NCBI RefSeq assembly: GCF_040807025.1
Contig: NC_090943.1
Location: 560,501-624,500, forward strand
Direction: 5' to 3'
From: Struthio camelus
Taxonomy: Eukaryota; Chordata; Aves; Struthioniformes; Struthionidae
Length of the DNA: 64,000 nucleotides
Shown: positions 22,666-33,746 of the stretch, one piece after another
Layout: every line of letters starts with the position of its first letter
Numbering within the stretch: position 1 is the first letter of the stretch
Translations under genes and position numbers: made by a program
Notes under the pieces: model-generated
Database searches by the model: none
What the model was told of the DNA's origin: nothing
What the model saw: the letters and a program-made list of their open reading frames with translations, nothing else

Positions 22666-25600
22666 GCTCGAGGTCAGCGTGTGCCAGGGCCTGGGTGGCC
22701 TTGCGTAGAGCAGGAAGGGCAGAGGGCTGCAGGGACTGATCCTGCGGCACCTCCCTCTCATCAGCACCTTGCTCCGTCCCCGTCCCCCTCGCGCTGCCTG
22801 GCGGAGGGGTGGGCGGTCACCAGGCAGGAGCAGGACGCGTGCGGGGGTCTGTGGGGCTGCTGAGGGCCCTGGAGCAGATGGGGAATCCTTAGGGGTCGGG
22901 TGTTGTTAGTATGCTGTAGGTTAGACTGCAGGGATGGCTGTGAGCAACCGCAGAGAAGGGGAGGGGAGCAGAGACACAGGGAAGTCGTAGGTCTGCAGGG
23001 AGCAAGAGGAAAGAAAGCTTGGAGGGGCCCGTGCTGTGCTGCAGCGAGGGTCCGTCCTGGGCGCAGACCCTTTGCAAGGGATGCTCTCCCTGGAGCTGTG
23101 TCCCAGGGAGGCCGTGGCTCCCAGGCCCATGCTGCCAGCCCCAGGGGAGTCTCAGTGCCCAGGGCTGGGCTCGTAGCCCCGGCAGCAAAGGCTGCAGCTG
23201 GGTTCAGCTTGCTTACCTGGAAGTAGACCCGAGGTTGCCATTTGAGAAGCTTGGGAGCTGCTGTTGCCGGCGATTTGTGGGGCAGAGCAGAGTTAACGGC
23301 TCTCCCTTGGCCTGCAAGGAGATCAGCAGCGGCTCCAGGTTTTAAACAGCCGAGGTGGCCCTGATGGTCATGGGTCATGTCCCATGCGCTGCCTTCCTGG
23401 GCTTGCTTTCACCTTCGCAGCCCTGTCCGAGGGTGCCCCCGCGCCCCGCTCTGCCTCCAGCGGGCACCTGGATCTGTGGGCAGCGCTGAGCAACGCAACC
23501 GGCAGCACCTGGCTGGCGGTGCCGGAGCTGGCGGGACGCCGTCGTGGCTCTGCTCTGCGGGCGAGGCAAGAGACCTTGGTGGCAGCAGAAGCAGCGCATG
23601 GGGGCCGCTCGCCCCTCTGCAGCGCAACCCCTGGCCAGAGCAGGCGAGCTGGGCTCGGACGAGTCGCCCACGCGCCGCCAGAGCTGCTCCCGGCCGCCCG
23701 GCCTGCCCTTGGTGCAAACGTGCTCCTGGCGCTGGAGCTCCAGCAGCGGACACGAAGAGATTCCCCGAAGCCCCGGGGCCCTGCGGGGCAGGCGCGGAGC
23801 GGGAAGACGAGTGGGTCTGGTCCTGGTTGTCTCCGTCCCCAGCTGGGATGGTAGGAGGGGCGCAGCGTTGCAGGGGACGCCCTCGCACGGGCCAGCTTTG
23901 GGCCTCTGTCTGCTCTCAGCCCAGCTCCCCGCCGCCCTGCCGCATCTCCTGCCGCGCGCTTGGCGGCTGGGTCTGTGCGGCGGCTGCGGGTCCCCGGGTG
24001 CCTCGCCGGCAGGGTGTCCCCGGCACCCGCGGCTGCGGGGCTGACCGTGCAAAGCCCGTCGTCCCAGTTAGTGGAGCTGGAGAGACCACTGCTGTTGGCC
24101 CTTTTGGCATTCAGGCCAGGAGTCCGCACCTTGCACCTCGGGACATCCGCGGGGACCTGGCAGTTCAAGGGCTTTCCTGTAAAACAGGGTCTGTTGTGTT
24201 TGTCCTGCTCCTGTGGTTGTTTGCTCCGTGTACCCTCTTGCAGTCCCGACATCCTCCGGTAGGCCGTGCGGACCTAGAGTAGCTCCTCGCTGCAGGTCCT
24301 GCTGGGGTCCCCTGCGGTTTCCTGCCTCCCTGGTTTTGCAGCGTGATCTCGGGGGCAGGCGTGTTTGCCTCTGACCGGACGCGTGTGCGTGTGTAGTACA
24401 GAGACACAGACCTGTACCATAACAGAATAAAGCAAACCGCCCCAGTCTGCCCTGCAGCAAGCTGCAGGCCTTGGGGCGGCCGGTGAACCTGCTGCTGCCG
24501 GTTTTGCTCTGCCCTGCTCCTGGCCTGTCCCAGCTGCCTGTTCCCAGCGCCTGGTGTTCAGCATCCTTCGGGGCTGCAGCAGGGCCAAGGCTCCTGGCGG
24601 CTCAGCCGAGCGGCCGCCTGCGGTCCCCAAGCTCCCATCCGCGGGGTCGGGCGCGGGCCGCGCACAGCATCTGCTGCACAGGCTGCACCTTTTGGGAGGC
24701 TGCTGGAGTGCCCGTAAAGCCCTGAATTTCTGTCGGGATTTGGGCACGCAGATCATGGCAGGGGCAGGACCCTGTTGGCAGGAGGAGCGCCCGGCTCCGG
24801 TCACCGCCAGCCCTGCTGCCTGGGGCATTGGGGCCATCCAGACCAAGCGCTGGCCAGGACGTGGCTAGCAGCAGTCCGTGCCGCGCTAGCCGGGGCGCTG
24901 GCCAGGACGTGGCCATGGGGCCCTCCCTGTGCCTCCCTGCTGCCTCCGCTCCAATCGCTCCTTGATCCTCCTCGCAGTGCGACCTGCCGCCTCCATCTGC
25001 AGAGCTGGGCAGGCTGCGGACGCCCCGCAGACTCCAGCCTGGGGCCAAAGCGCCTGGAGGAGCTGCTCCCAGGCAGGGGGAGGGTTGTTTCCCCGCGGGC
25101 ACAGGGCGAGCAGTGCAGCGGGCGGTGCTGCTGGCATGTACGGTGAGTGACGGTGCAGGACTCTGCTGGCAGAGCGAGCCCCCGGGGGCCCAGGCCACCA
25201 TCTGCTCTGGTCTTTCCTGCAGACAGGCTGGTGCACGTCATCAGCGCAGCCCGCATGCCGGCTGGTGACGTGTCTGGCTACGGCATCACCCAGGGAGGCT
25301 GGTTTGCAGGCGCCAGAGCTGGCAGACCTCCATCGCCAGGTATGGGAGATGGTCCCACTCGCTCCGGGACCAATCAGTGCCATAGGTCGTCAGTGTTTCT
25401 CTGGCCTGAGTGCAAGTGCTGCCCCTGCCTGCTGCCTCTAGACAGGAGAGCCTGTTTCTGTGCACCCAGGGCAGCCCCCCCGTTCCCAGCTCCGCAGGCA
25501 CTGGCCCTTGGCTAGCACCTGGCAGAGTTGCAGGGTGATGGGAGATGCTTGGATCCTTTCACCTTGGCTCTGGGGAACTGTTGTGGGTTGCAACCTGGAG

Positions 25601-26768
25601 GGCTGGTGCCTATCAGTGTATGTGACCACTGCTGCCAGCTAACACTGCCCCCCAGGGTGCCAATATATCTTGTTTAGCTTTCTGCCAGCCCTAGGAGCTG
25701 CTGCTTCTGGGCAGGCTAGATTGGGAGGACTCCTCCATAGTTGGGGGACTGTAGAGATGAAGCACAGAGCTACCGGAAGGAGTCTCATCCTAGTGCTGCT
25801 TGCAGATTTGAAGGATGGAGATGAGTCCACAGGGCTGGCCTGTTGCTTGGTCGCAGCGGGTGCAGCTCCAGCTTGCCTGTTTGGGTGGGCTAAGCCCATG
25901 AGGATGCAGCTGGAGAGACTGTAAAGGGAGTCAAATCTTGTCAGGGTAGCAAACATCTCTGTAGCATGTTCCAGGCAGCAGTCAGCTCGCTCAGGCGTTA
26001 CCTGGGGCTGCCTGAAAGGCCTGCAATGGCATGGGTATGGTGCCAAGCCTGCAGCCATACGTCCATCCCCTCTGCAGAGCCTTTGGCTTGGAGACATGCT
26101 AATGCAGCTTCTGCTCAGCTGGAGACTGGCCAAAGCAGGCTTAGGTCTGACCACAATGGTACCAGTAGAGAAATGAGCGCTTTGCAAAGGCAGCATGGCA
26201 TGGGCACATCTGGCCAGAGGAGTGTTCCTGGGAGACCTGTGTGAGCAGTGACGTGGGCTTGTCCTCCAGGCAGCAGTCTCCCTGCTGCTCTCGGTGCATC
26301 ACTGGTGCCCCACTGTGTCCCTCAGTGTGCTCCAGGGGTTGGGAGCACTGAGCCAGAGCTGGGCTTGTGTGGGAAGGGTATTGCACAGGATGGGCAACGG
26401 GCTCCTCGGGTGCCGGTGGGGGAGGCAGAGCAGCAGTCTGGGGTGGGCAGGCACATGTTTGTGTCCTAGGGACAGCGGGTGCGAGTTGGGACCAGCTCAC
26501 TGGAGACTGCTGGGAGGTGGAGACGATCCCTGGGCTGAGAGGAGGCTGGAGGGAGGAACCAGCTGCATGCTGGGTTTTCTCTAGTGAGTGTTGGGAAGAG
26601 GCTCCCTCCCGAGGCTCTCCATCGAGGAGAGCAGTGGAGCAGAGGCCCAAACATCTTTCTGTGCAAGGAGAAGTTTCCACATAGGTTTCCTCTAGATTCA
26701 GGGTGTGCTTTCCAACCCCCCCACCAGGGCCCTGGCACATGATATAACCTATGTCTCCCCTTTTCCAG
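22666..26768. other. 3' UTR of gene A and intergenic DNA
   Basis: The first AATAAA noticed after the gene A stop codon is at 24426-24431, implying a 3' UTR of up to about 1.8 kb if it is used. Otherwise no convincing gene is seen. A splice-bounded open segment at 25223-25339 (117 nt, phase 1 to 1, acceptor TTTCCTGCAG, donor GTATGG) could be a decayed B-box exon of the zinc-finger pseudogene that follows, but the protein similarity is weak. Confidence 0.45.
24426..24431 (+). terminator. Possible poly(A) signal of gene A
   Basis: AATAAA within CAGAATAAAGC. It lies about 1.76 kb after the stop codon, and I noticed no nearer canonical signal. Use is inferred. Confidence 0.35.
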
Positions 26769-27684
26769 AAGATCACCATGCCAGGACTGCCTGCGAAGCC
26801 CAGCAGGAAGCACCCATGGGGCAGGAGCCTGGTGTGATACCAGTGGCACAAGACCCCCAAGGGAACATGCCAGGGTCTGGCTGGGGCAGAAGCCAGTGTG
26901 GGTCCGAGCTGGTGCAAAGGGCCAAGGCACCTGGGGAGCCCTGTGGGGAAAGGAGTCAAGAAACCATTTGCTGTTGCCCCAGCTACAGACTCTCAAGGGT
27001 GGCCAGAGGGGAGCTGTGAGGGCAGGGCTGACCACAAGTCTAGCTGGAGAGGGACGAGTTGCAGCCTCAGCATGGGCAGCGGGAGATGGTGGAAGATCCA
27101 CCCAAGCTGGCTGGAGGAAGCTCTCTTGCTGCCAGTTGTGCGGGAAGGTCTTTAGCAGCCGACTGGAGCTGACCAAGCACTGGCGGTTCCACCAGCCACT
27201 GCCGTCTTCTCCTGCAAGGAGTGCGTTCAGGCCTTCGGCAGCACGGGCAGCCCAGCACGGCACCAGCAGCTGAAGGCAGAGGAGAAGGCACACACGCGCT
27301 AGCACTTGGCAGATGTTCCTGTGACACCAGTGCATCCACATAGGGAAGGGGCCCTTTCCCTGTGCCCAGAGCGGGAAGAGCTTCGCACGCAATGAGAACC
27401 TCACCCACCTCTGGGACACGTATGTCCAGGAGCACTTCATCTGGAAGAACCAACCTCACAGCGCAATTCAAGAGCCACAGCCACGTGGTGGAACAGCCAC
27501 ATGCTGGGAGCGTGGGCAGAGCTTCCCCCGCCGCAGGGACCTGCTGCAACACCAGTTGTGCACAGGTACAGCACCCCTCTTCTCTCCTGGGGAGACCTTC
27601 AGGGCGCTCATCCGGATCCACGAAATGCTGATATCCCGCAACCATGCCCACAAGCCCCCGTGGGTCCAGACGAAATACAAATGA
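26769..27684 (+). pseudogene. Decayed C2H2 zinc-finger terminal exon
   Basis: A splice acceptor (CCTTTTCCAG) opens a phase-1 frame reading EDHHARTACEAQQEAP, similar in position and start to the zinc-finger exon of gene B (SEEDHQRHW). The frame ends at a TGA at 27017-27019. One good finger, CQLCGKVFSSRLELTKHWRFH, survives at about 27130-27192. The next, CKECVQAFGS..SPARHQQ at about 27213, lies in a different frame. A third, near 27358, has its second Cys replaced (CAQSGKSFARNENL), and a fourth remnant near 27510 reads CWERGQSFPRRRDLLQHQ. Stops, frame changes and lost zinc ligands mark it as a pseudogene of the same family. I found no KRAB-A exon for it. Confidence 0.8.
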
Positions 27685-27689
27685 GACCG

Positions 27690-28635
27690 TTGCAGGGGAA
27701 AGACAGCCAGCTTCTGCCAGAAAAATGCCTTGCAGGCACCAATCCCTCCCCAGAGCTGCAGCAGTAGAGGGGAATGTGGCCTGGTTTGGGAGTCCCTGCT
27801 TCCTGGGCTGTTCCCTCTTCCCCTCCAAACAGTCAGGAGGTGCTGTCCAGCTTGGGTCTGCACTGGCTCCTGAACCCGAGGGAATATTGACTCACTGCTT
27901 AACGTGCTCTTGTAACTCGGGTCCCAAAGTACTACTGCCCAGTGCACACTCACCAACCTTGCAGATCTCAGCAACATGTACCCTGGCTGAGATGTGCCAC
28001 CTGGTGCCAGAGCAGGACTTGCTGGACGTGTGCCACCCTCCGCTCAGGGAAGAGCTCGAGCCCGGGGCTCCCCAGTCATGCTGCTACCAGCCTCAGATGA
28101 AGCCTGCATGGATGTCACGGCTACGCAGGTGGCGCAGGGAAGGCTGGTGCTTCTGGGCAGGGGGCAGGCGGACAGACGGAGCTGGCACGGCAGGTAGGAG
28201 AGAAGGACAGCACCTGCCCCCCAGCCTGGCAGCAGCCCCTGTGCTGTCACACCCAAGCTGTGTCTCCTCTGCTGCAGCTCTCCGGGAGCTGCGGAGGGGC
28301 TCCCGGGGGGCCTGTGGACAGGTTTGTGGCCGTGTCCTCAGACCGGGCTGCTTTAACACCTCCTTCGTGAGGAGGGAAAGGAGGAGTAAGAGGAGCTGCA
28401 GCCAGGCCCAGCGTTGTCCCTCTCCCCTCCGCCCATGCCTTGTCCCCTGGCCCGGGGCCCGGGGCCCTGGCCCAGCGTGCTGCAGGGAGGCGGCCGGAGC
28501 CGGATGGCGAGCTCAGCGGGACAGCGCATTGCACAGCCAGGGGCCGGGGCCGGGACCAGGACCGGGGCTGGGGCTGGGGCTGGGGGCGGCCTGGCCCAGA
28601 GGGACAAGCAGGCCCGAGGGTGGTGGCCAGAGTCC
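27690..28635. other. Intergenic stretch
   Basis: No gene recognised. A long open frame that crosses this stretch continues into the minisatellite and is not supported by any domain. Confidence 0.5.
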
Positions 28636-28639
28636 CGCT

Positions 28640-29560
28640 CCTGGTGCTTCCCGCTCCCAGTGCTTCCCGATCCTGGTGCTCCCCGATCCCGGTGCTCCCT
28701 GTTCCCGGTGCTCCCACTCCCAGTGCTCCCCGATCCTGGTGCTCCCCGATCCTGGTGCTTCCCACTCCCGGTGCTCCCCGATCCTGGTGCTCCCCGATCC
28801 TGGTGCTCCCCGATCCCGGTGCTTCCCGCTCCCGGTGCTCCCTGATCCTGGTGCTCCCCGATCCCGGTGCTCCCTGTTCCCGGTGCTCCCACTCCCAGTG
28901 CTCCCCGATCCTGGTGCTCCCCGATCCTGGTGCTTCCCACTCCCGGTGCTCCCCGATCCTGGTGCTCCCCGATCCCGGTGCTCCCTGTTCCCGGTGCTCC
29001 CCGATCCTGGTGCTCCCCGATCCTGGTGCTCCCTGATCCCAGTGCTCCCCAATCCCGGTGCTCCCTGTTCCCAGTGCTCCCACTCCCAGTGCTCCCCGAT
29101 CCTGGTGCTCCCCGATCCCGGTGCTCCCTGTTCCCGGTGCTCCCGCTCCCAGTGCTCCCTGATCCTGGTGCTCCCCGATCCCAGTGCTCCCCGATCCCGG
29201 TGCTCCCTGCTCCCAGTGCTCCCCGATCCTGGTGCTCCCCGATCCTGGTGCTCCCCGATCCCGGTGCTTCCCGCTCCCGGTGCTCCCCGATCCTGGTGCT
29301 CCCCGATCCCGGTGCTCCCCGATCCCGGTGCTCCCTGTTCCCGGTGCTCCCCGATCCCGATGCTCCCCGATCCCGGTGCTCCCCGTGCCCGGTGCTCCCG
29401 GGGCCGGTTCTCCTTGCTCCCAGTGCTCCCCGATCCTGGTGCTCCCCGATCCCGGTGCTCCCCGTGCCCGGTGCTCCCCACGCCCGATACCGGCTCCCGG
29501 TGCTCCCCGTTGCCCGGTGCTCTCGGTTGCCTTGCCGGTGCTAGATCCCTGTTCCAGCTC
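28640..29560. repeat. 15-bp minisatellite upstream of gene B
   Basis: About 60 copies of a 15-base unit near GGTGCTCCCCGATCC, with variants (TTCCCGCTCCC, CCTGTTCCC, CCCACTCCC). It gives open frames on both strands (VLPDP and GSTRIGEH type pentapeptide repeats) because 15 is a multiple of 3. It lies just upstream of the gene B CpG island, as the other 15-bp array lies upstream of gene A. Confidence 0.95.
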
Positions 29561-29689
29561 CCGGTGTCGGCTCCCGATGGTCGCCGCGCCCGGTGCTTCC
29601 CATTCCCGGTGCCGGTTCCTCATGCTCCCCGTTCCCGGAGCTCCCCGCGCCCGGTGCCCGCTGCCCGCCGCCCGCCGCCCGCCGCCCGG

Positions 29690-29900
29690 CGCCCGGCGCA
29701 GCCCGCCCCCGCCGTGTCCTTCCGGCGCCGCCCCGGCCGAGGCTCCGCCGGCGCCATCGCGGAGCGGAGCGGAGCGGCGGGCGCGCTCCGTGCCGGGCCC
29801 GCGGCGCCCGGGGGAGGCGGCGCGGGCCCCGCCGCCCTGCGCCCGCAGCCCGACCCCGACCGGCACCGGCGCCCCCGGCCCGTGGCCGCCGGCGCTGGAA
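29690..29900 (+). promoter_or_regulatory. CpG-island promoter of gene B
   Basis: CpG-dense block with an ETS-like CTTCCGG near 29719, a GGCGCCATCGC (YY1-like) motif near 29750 and GGAGC repeats at 29760-29778, ending at the first ATG of the 49-bp array. No TATA box is visible. Confidence 0.5.
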
Positions 29901-30775
29901 ATGCAGCGGGTGAGTGCGAGCGGGAGCCCCGGGGCGGGTGGCGGTGGAAATGCATCGGGTGAGTGCGAGCGGGAGCCCCAGGACCGGCGGCGGTGGAAAT
30001 GCATCGGGTGAGTACGAGCGGGAGCCGCGGGGCCGGCGGTGGTGGAAATGCATCGGGTGAGTGCGAGCGGGAGCCCCGGGGCGGGTGGCGGTGGAAATGC
30101 ATCGGGTGAGTACGAGCGGGAGCCGCGGGGCCGGCGGTGGTGGAAATGCATCGGGTGAGTGCGAGCGGGAGCCGCGGGGCCGGCGGCGGTGGAAATGCAT
30201 CGGGTGAGTGCGAGCGGGAGCCGCGGGGCCGGCGGTGGTGGAAATGCATCGGGTGAGTGCGAGCGGGAGCCGCGGGGCCGGCGGTGGTGGAAATGCATCG
30301 GGTGAGTGCGAGCGGGAGCCGCGGGGCCGGCGGTGGTGGAAATGCATCGGGTGAGTGCGAGCGGGAGCCGCGGGGCCGGCGGTGGTGGAAATGCATCGGG
30401 TGAGTGCGAGCGGGAGCCGCGGGGCCGGCGGTGGTGGAAATGCATTGGGTGAGTGCGAGCGGGAGCCGCGGGGCCGGCGGTGGTGGAAATGCATCGGGTG
30501 AGTGCGAGCGGGAGCCGCGGGGCCGGCGGTGGTGGAAATGCATCGGGTGAGTGCGAGCGGGAGCCGCGGGGCCGGCGGTGGTGGAAATGCATCGGGTGGG
30601 TGCGAGCGGGAGCCGCGGGGCCGGCGGTGGTGGAAATGCATCGGGTGAGTGCGAGCGGGAGCCGCGGGGCCGGCGGTGGTGGAAATGCATCGGGTGAGTG
30701 CGAGCGGGAGCCGCGGGGCCGGCGGCGGTGGAAATGCATCGGGTGAGTGCGAGCGGGAGCTCCAGGGCTGCTCAT
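29901..30775 (+). repeat. 49-bp minisatellite duplicating start codon and splice donor
   Basis: Eighteen copies with a period of exactly 49 bases (29901, 29950, 29999, and so on to 30734). Each begins ATGCATCGG|GTGAGTGCGAG (ATGCAGCGG in the first copy, ATGCATTGG in the copy at 30440), so every unit carries an ATG and a splice donor three codons later. GTGAG is preserved in every copy except that at 30587, which reads GTGGG. From any ATG, unspliced reading continues for about two units and stops at the TGA of GGGTGAG in the third. Confidence 0.97.
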
Positions 30776-33746
30776 GGCAGTGTGGCCAGCCCATGCCCGG
30801 TCTCTGGGGTCTCCCAGGTCCAGACCTGGTCTCCCAGACCACCCAGGTCTGGGTGGGAGGGAGGCGGCTGGGGAGGCAGGTCTGCGAAGAAGGCCCTCAC
30901 CTCCTCCGGGCCCCACCAGCTGCTTTGGCCACCCCAAAGCACTGCCAGCCATGCCCGTCTCTGTGGCTGAGGCCGAAATTTCCCCCGTTTCCCTCCTCCC
31001 ATTTCCTGCTTCTTGTTTCAGTGGCTCCCAGCTTGCTTTTAGCCTGACAGCTTTAGCTCAGCTGTCACGGAGATCCCACCCTGGGCCACCTTAGACCAGG
31101 CCCTTCCCTGGAGCCGTGCACAGCTTGCACGTGGCTCTGTGCTGGGACAGGGTCGCGCAGGGACGTGTTCCCTTTGCTGGGGAGAGCGGGCTGTGCAGCC
31201 CCTGGGGGCGGCAGGCAGCGGAGCAGGAAGGGCCCGTTGACCGGGGAGCCCGTAGCAGACCTGAGCGCTGGGGCCAGGACTCAGGAGCGCCTGGCCAAGG
31301 CGGCCGGGGTCACCGGCTCCTGCCCACCTCAAGCGCCAGGTAATCACAGCCCCCAGCCATGCCCCGCTCCTTGCCAGGGCGTCCAGGCAGTGGTGTTTTG
31401 GCAAGCGCGGCAAGCTCCAGCAACACGTCTTCCTTGGCAGCGGGGCTGGGAGAGAGCAGCCACGTGGGGAAGGGGGTGACAGGGACACCCCTCACCCTGG
31501 CGCCCAGGAGGTGATGAAGGTGCTGCTGGATCCACAGCTTCTGTCAGACCCCCTTTTTTTTTCCCAGGCTGCAGTGGCGTTTGAGGACGTGGCCGTCTAT
31601 TTCTCCCCCGAGGAGTGGGTAGAGCTGGAGGGATGGCAGCGGGAGCTGTACCAGGAGGTGATGATGGACAATTATGATCTGGTGGCCTGCCTAGGTAAGG
31701 ACGACCCCTCGCTAGAGTCAGGGCACAAAGCCGGCAGTGCTACTGGGCTGGGAGCGCGTGCAAGGGCTCAGCCGCCGGGGCTGCAGCCGGGGCCGGGCGC
31801 CCCTCGGAGCAGCCGGTGCTCGTGGCCCGCTCGGGCCCGTCCCCGAGGCACTCTGCTGCCCTGCAGCTCCTCTGGGAGGTATTTGCCAGGTGTGACCGGC
31901 CAGAGCCCAACCTGCCTTCTCTCCACGCAGAGCGGGGCTCCACCTGGCCAGCTGTCCACCCTGGGCTTGCTGAGTCCATCCCCTGTGTGTGAGGAGTATG
32001 AACCCGCTCCAGGTACCCTGGCCCCCGCTGCCCCCTCTCCCCAGCCGCCCCACAGTCAGGTCAGTACTGGGGCTGAACCGGTGGCTCCAGAGGGCCCTGG
32101 ATGGCCCTGCTGGTCCTGCAGCCCCCTTCCCACCCGGCACATCCCCACCGCCTCCTCTGCCCACTGGGACGCTCTCTCGGCGGCTCCGGGGGATACCCAA
32201 GTGTTTCCCTCCCCACACAGGCTCTGTTGGCCCCACGTCCAAGCTCGTCCACAAAATGGAGCCAGGGGAGGAGTCGCGTGGCGAGGTCCCCCAAGGAGAG
32301 CGGGGCAGAGGAATTCCCGACACCTCTGCTCTCGGTGAGTGGCGTTGGGTTTCCCTCTCTGTGCGTGGCCCCAGCAGATGAGAGTGGAAAACCGGTGCAA
32401 TTTTAGCACCAAACTGTAGCATGAGACCGAGATGGCTCCAGCCAGACCCTCACAAGGCCCTGTCTGAAATCTTGACTCTTTTTTGTGCCGGGTGTCTGCT
32501 GTTTCGCCTCAGCCCCTGGGCCGGTTTGTCCCGGGCGGTTGCAGTGGGTGAGAGGAGGCTGCAGGAGCGTCACAAACTTCCCCTGCACCCGAGCGAGGGC
32601 CGGTGCTAAATGTGTTGGGTCTTCAGTGGGTTTGTGTTAGGTGCCCAGCTCTGGGATGAGTCCTTGTCCCCTTCCCACTGTGATTGTTGGCTTCTGCTCC
32701 CAACAGCTGGCTGGGACATGACCACTGCAGAGGACCTGTCTGAGGAAGACCATCAGAGACACTGGGTCCCACGTGCCTCTCCAGATGGTGGGCCAGAGGG
32801 GCTGGCGATCAAATACCCCAAGCTCTGTCCTAGCTGGTGTGAGGCAAAGCCTGGGGCCTGGGCAGGAGATGCTCCCCAGGAGCTCCCAGGGTGGGACCGG
32901 AGGGAGCAGCCGTTGGACATGCTGGAGGCAGGGAGTGAAGGACTCCTCATCTGCGGCACCTGCGGGAAGAGCTTCGAGGATGAGGCTACCCTGAGCGTGC
33001 ACCAGCGTGAGCACCTCCGCCCGGTGCCCTCGTACGAGTGCACAGCCTGCGGGAAGGTCTTCCGCCACCACTGCAACCTCCTGACGCACAAGAAGCACCG
33101 AGGCAGGAGCCGCCACGCTTGCACAGAGTGCAGCAGGACCTTCTGCTTGAAAGGGGACCTCCTGCGGCACCGGGCAGGCCACGCGGGCGAGGGTGGCCAC
33201 GTCTGCCCTCTCTGCGGGGAGAGCTTCCGCCACAAGCGCAACCTGCAGGTGCACAGGAAGGGGCACGCGGAGGACGCGCTCCACAAGTGCCCCGAGTGCG
33301 AGAAGCGCTTCCAGGACGAGGCCAGCCTGAGCCAGCACCGAGCCACGCACTGCGAGGAGCGGCCGTTCGTCTGCGGGCGCTGCGACCGCAGCTTCAGCTG
33401 GAAGGAGAGCCTGATGATCCACCAGCGCAGTCACACCCAGGAGCGCTCCCACAAGTGCCCTGACTGCGGCCGTAGCTTCAGCCGCAGCGGGAACCTCTTG
33501 GTGCACCAGCGCGTGCACACAGGCGAGCGTCCCTTCGCCTGCGCCCAGTGTGACAAGACCTTTTGCAACAAGGCCAATCTCATCACGCATAAGAAGCTCC
33601 ACCGGCGATTCAAGTCCTTTGCCTGCTCCAAGTGCCGGCTAGGTTTCAGCTCCAAAAGCAAGATGCTCTTGCACCAGCGGGCGCATGGAGAGGGGGACAA
33701 GGTGACCTACGGGGCAGGGGACAACCCGCCGGACTTCCAGCAGTAG
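29901..33746 (+). CDS. Gene B: KRAB zinc-finger protein, nine fingers
   Basis: Predicted 429 residues. Exon 1 is a 9-nt coding stub, M-(Q/H)-R, in one unit of the 49-bp array (29901-29909 if the first copy is used; phase 0). Exon 2, 31568-31694, 127 nt, is the KRAB A box ([17 protein letters not shown], ending DLVACLG); acceptor TTTTTTTCCCAG, donor GTAAGG. Exon 3, 32221-32334, 114 nt, is a diverged B box (GPTSKLVHKMEPGEES); donor GTGAGT. Exon 4, 32707-33746, holds a linker and nine C2H2 fingers. All phases agree. The family acts in the nucleus as sequence-specific regulators that bind DNA through the fingers. The A-box MLE position reads MMD. Which ATG and donor copy are used cannot be told from sequence. 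I saw no AATAAA within about 300 bases after the stop. Confidence 0.85.
30776..31567. other. Remainder of gene B first intron
   Basis: GC-rich intronic sequence between the 49-bp array and the KRAB-A exon, ending in a strong polypyrimidine tract. Nothing else recognised. Confidence 0.5.
32707..33746 (+). CDS. Gene B terminal exon: nine C2H2 fingers
   Basis: Entered in phase 1 after CTCCCAACAG. About 80 residues of linker precede the first finger (CGTCGKSFEDEATLSVHQREH, Cys codon at 32952); the ninth ends near 33686. Fingers 1 and 3-9 keep C-X2-C-X12-H-X3-H; finger 2 (CTACGKVFRHHCNLLTHKKH) has only two residues between its histidines. Only the linker between fingers 7 and 8 is close to canonical TGERPF; the others are diverged (HREHLRPV, HAGEGGHV, HAEDALHK), which suggests an old array not recently homogenised. 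The tail ends DNPPDFQQ. Confidence 0.93.

Noticed and set aside
23377-24282. A 301-codon open frame downstream of gene A
   Set aside because: GC-rich sequence open in several frames on both strands, with no domain or splice context.
29901-30775. CRISPR-like array
   Set aside because: Units are contiguous direct repeats without unique spacers, in a vertebrate-type genome.
27644-30952. Open frames of 772 and 901 codons over the 15-bp and 49-bp arrays
   Set aside because: Repeat-driven; the translation is simple pentapeptide-type repetition or frame-shifting repeat units without a domain.
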